Source: Phoronis australis
Taxonomy: Eukaryota; Phoronida; Phoronidae
Reading direction: 5' to 3'
Length of the DNA: 58,007 bases
Assembly: GCA_002633005.1 (NCBI GenBank)
Contig: NMRA01000127.1
Coordinates: forward strand, 188,001-246,007
Every line of letters starts with the position of its first letter. The first letter of the stretch is position 1. Positions 56,087 to 58,007 of this stretch are shown one piece after another. The notes beneath the pieces are model-generated. The model did no database searches. It saw nothing but the letters and a program-made list of their open reading frames with translations, and was not told where the DNA came from. Both the position numbers and the translations under genes were made by a program.

Positions 56087-56650
56087 TGTAGTAGAATAGT
56101 GGAGAATAACTCGACTTAGTAGCAGCGTTGTGTTGTGTTGTGGACAGTCTCGGTCCGTCAGTGAGATGGTTGTATTCAGTAACTAAGTGTGGAACACTCA
56201 ATTACACTAGTAATGCAACTGGCAGTAGCAAGATGAGGACTGTCTTTATTAGACAAGTGAACGGATTTATATACAAGTCACAAATATGTGGGTTGCATGC
56301 ACTAAACTTTATGATTCAATATCCTACATGAAAATAACAGGAAGCAACTCTAAAACTTTCACAACAATCATCTGAACTACTCTGTTGTGTTTGCCATATA
56401 TGGTAATGGTCAGCTGTCTTTAGGCAATGTTTCTGTGAATGACCATTACACAATCTTGTTTACTACAGAGATCATCAAAACATGTGTGGATGCACCGGAT
56501 GGGTTGGTCGCTGACTCAGCTGACAGCCAAAACAAGTTTCTATAAACAAAAACAATTGTCTAGCAAAGAAATAATATCAATAAGTAATAACACTATCAAA
56601 CTAACATACTAAGAATTATATGTATCATGAATGTCACAGATTTCATGACA
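56087..56650. mobile_element. Solo LTR with AGAAC target duplication
   Basis: A 564-base segment beginning TGTAGTAGAATAG and ending TTTCATGACA (TG...CA). It is flanked by AGAAC at 56082-56086 and 56651-56655, and the left-arm copy shows the empty site (TTAAGAACC at 30048). The 5-base duplication and TG/CA ends are the signature of an LTR retrotransposon reduced by LTR-LTR recombination. A TTTATATAC motif near 56266 may be its TATA box. Superfamily cannot be told. Confidence 0.85.
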
Positions 56651-56666
56651 AGAACCGTTGAATAAT

Positions 56667-56984
56667 TCAACATAAATCACACAGTATACCGTGCTCACTC
56701 AAGTACTGAAGGTCCTCTTCATTCAAGTTTTCATCAGGGAAGGCTGGATGAAAACAGAGGAGATGACAATATCGATGACAGTTGTAACACCTTAAATAGA
56801 TATTACCGTTCACCAACGTTGTCACGAACCCTGCCTCGTTCAGCTCTTGTTCCTGTATCCACAAATAATCCTGAACTGTAGGGAAAAAATGAGAGACAAC
56901 ACAACGAATCAAATTTCGAAAATCATCGCCTTCGTGCAATTCCGTGTTGCTGTCACCAGACTGATGTTCTTTTCCAACGTCCAT
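56667..56984 (-). CDS. PHD-like zinc-finger mini-protein, copy B
   Basis: An intact 105-residue frame, MDVGKEHQSGDSNTELHEGD to ...GILCDLC then TGA. Ligand pattern: C28, (S31), C66-x2-C69-x4-H74-x2-C77, C102-x2-C105. This is PHD-like, but position 31 is Ser where copy A keeps Cys, which would weaken the first zinc site. PHD fingers usually read histone tails; here no other domain accompanies the finger. In the first 64 residues copies A and B differ at six positions. The stop is followed by the remnant of stem-loop 1, split by the solo LTR, and then stem-loop 2. CCAAT boxes lie at about 57285-57300 and a TATATATG near 57140. Expression is unproven. Confidence 0.6.
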   Translation of the reverse strand: MDVGKEHQSGDSNTELHEGDDFRNLIRCVVSHFFPTVQDYLWIQEQELNEAGFVTTLVNGNIYLRCYNCHRYCHLLCFHPAFPDENLNEEDLQYLSEHGILCDLC

Positions 56985-57408
56985 GTAGAAAATCGACGTT
57001 GCAAGTGATGGAAACTTCTCTACACTCTCGTCCTTTGTTTCTAACCTTTAACCCATTTTTTAATAAAGGGGTGTACTGTTTTTGTCTCGTGTTGATAGTG
57101 CATAACTTTTGGTTTTACAATGTATTAATCGTGTTAAATGCATATATATGAACTGGCTTAATTGAGATGCACAGCAAATAAATGTACTATAACACATTAA
57201 AGTTTTGAAAATATAAAGAGCAGTAACAGACACCCTAAAAATCAGGCTTGTTTTCGAAAGGTTTGCGCCTTTGGTGTCCTGATTGGTTGAATCGCTTGCG
57301 GCGGGAAAATGATAGACCCAGTTATTGTGCGAGTGTGCACTGTAGCAATGCTTTGTGTCTTAGTTTTATTAGTCTAATCTGTTGATACAGTAAATTTCCT
57401 TATTTATG

Positions 57409-58007
57409 CCTGTAGTGTACAGTCGCACGCACATTAGATGTCTCTCTTGTTGTTGTTGTTGACCCAGCGGTTTACACACGTATAATAATAATACCGTAAC
57501 AATGGCTCATAAAACTTTATTTATGATATGATACGATAAGATACGGCAAGATACGGCAAAATACGGTGAACGATTTACGATTCACGATACGGTTAAACCT
57601 GAAACAATTAATAAAGATAATGCAATATCTAATACAAATTGAAGTACCAAATACATCATACTAAAATACAGACAATTGCATATCTAGTAATATTATACCA
57701 ACTCACAATTTGGCAAACAATAATTAGCAGAAACTTGTAGTTACAACAATTTCTATTATAACACTTTCTATGAGTTAATCAAATAATCAAAGAACTGAGA
57801 ATAGTTGTTTCTAAAGTCAAAATTTATAGTAAAACATCAAGAAACAAAGTTGTCTCTTACCAACGCTGGGTATCTGTGATATTTTTGAAGCAAGCAGCAG
57901 CCTCTCTCCAAGCAATATGAATTCTAGAGTAGCTAACAGAATATTTATACTGAACACAAGAAAGGTGGGCGAGATAATTCAAAACATGAAAACCCACAAA
58001 CTTCCTC
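57409..58007. other. No gene; short GATACGGCAA-type repeat
   Basis: AT-rich sequence. At about 57527-57600 a degenerate 10- to 11-base repeat (GATACGGCAA, AATACGGTGA, GATACGGTTA) recurs. Nothing else supportable. Confidence 0.45.

Larger units (their letters stand above)
55448..57408 (-). repeat. Inverted duplication, right arm (PHD-like gene copy B)
   Basis: Reverse-complement partner of 29280-30516, running from ACCATAGATTATA (55448) to TAAATTTCCTTATTTATGCC (ending 57408). It is longer because of a 564-base solo LTR plus smaller indels. The two arms enclose about 25 kb that includes GPCR2. Confidence 0.85.

Noticed and set aside
56128-56331. Open frame of 67 residues
   Set aside because: It lies wholly within the solo LTR and has no domain.
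1-58007. CRISPR arrays, bacterial operons, phage genes
   Set aside because: Nothing prokaryotic is present. Coding density, splice signals and retroelements are eukaryotic, and the repeats are not regularly spaced with unique spacers.

Overview
This is a eukaryotic, almost certainly metazoan, nuclear window. Evidence: single-exon-type rhodopsin-class GPCRs with an upstream splice acceptor, a THAP domain, a degraded pogo/Tigger transposase, L1/Tx1-like and CR1/Jockey-like LINE remains, a Penelope-like RT fragment, a Ty3/Gypsy RNase H fragment, a solo LTR, many MITEs, (CA)n microsatellites, and AT-rich DNA with low coding density. The repeat mix would fit a marine invertebrate such as a lophotrochozoan or an invertebrate deuterostome. 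I cannot name the species.

Layout. The window is built on a diverged tandem array of one unit that carries a minus-strand GPCR gene. Unit 0 is bases 1-17653 and holds GPCR1 (16250-17653). Unit 1 is 17654-43725 and holds GPCR2 (42322-43725). Unit 2 starts at 43726 and fades out near 46110. Position 1 matches the DNA just upstream of GPCR1, so another GPCR copy should start about 10 bases beyond the left edge. Approximate alignment: 1-940 with 17663-20340 and with 43735-45200; 2800-6190 with 20340-23740; 12700-15000 with 38320-40280; 15015-17653 with 41145-43725. The units differ by insertions, mostly mobile elements. Several are bounded precisely because the other unit shows the empty site.

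Between and beyond the units, 23960-38300 and 46110-58007 hold unrelated accessory DNA. This includes a CR1/Jockey-like LINE end, a THAP exon, TIR elements, a Tigger pseudogene, a Penelope fragment and two arrays of small hairpins. It also includes two inverted copies (29280-30516 and 55448-57408) of a small gene for a 105-residue protein with a PHD-like C4HC3 cysteine/histidine pattern.

The most interesting signal is in that last pair. The short intronless reading frame is followed within about 70 bases by two perfect matches to the histone-mRNA-type 3' stem-loop (GGYYYT-TTTA-ARRRCC), a histone-downstream-element-like purine stretch, and CCAAT boxes upstream. The protein is not a histone. 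One copy has a 4-base frameshift. The other has an intact frame, a Cys-to-Ser change, and a solo LTR inserted in the first stem-loop. A functional parent may lie elsewhere in the genome.
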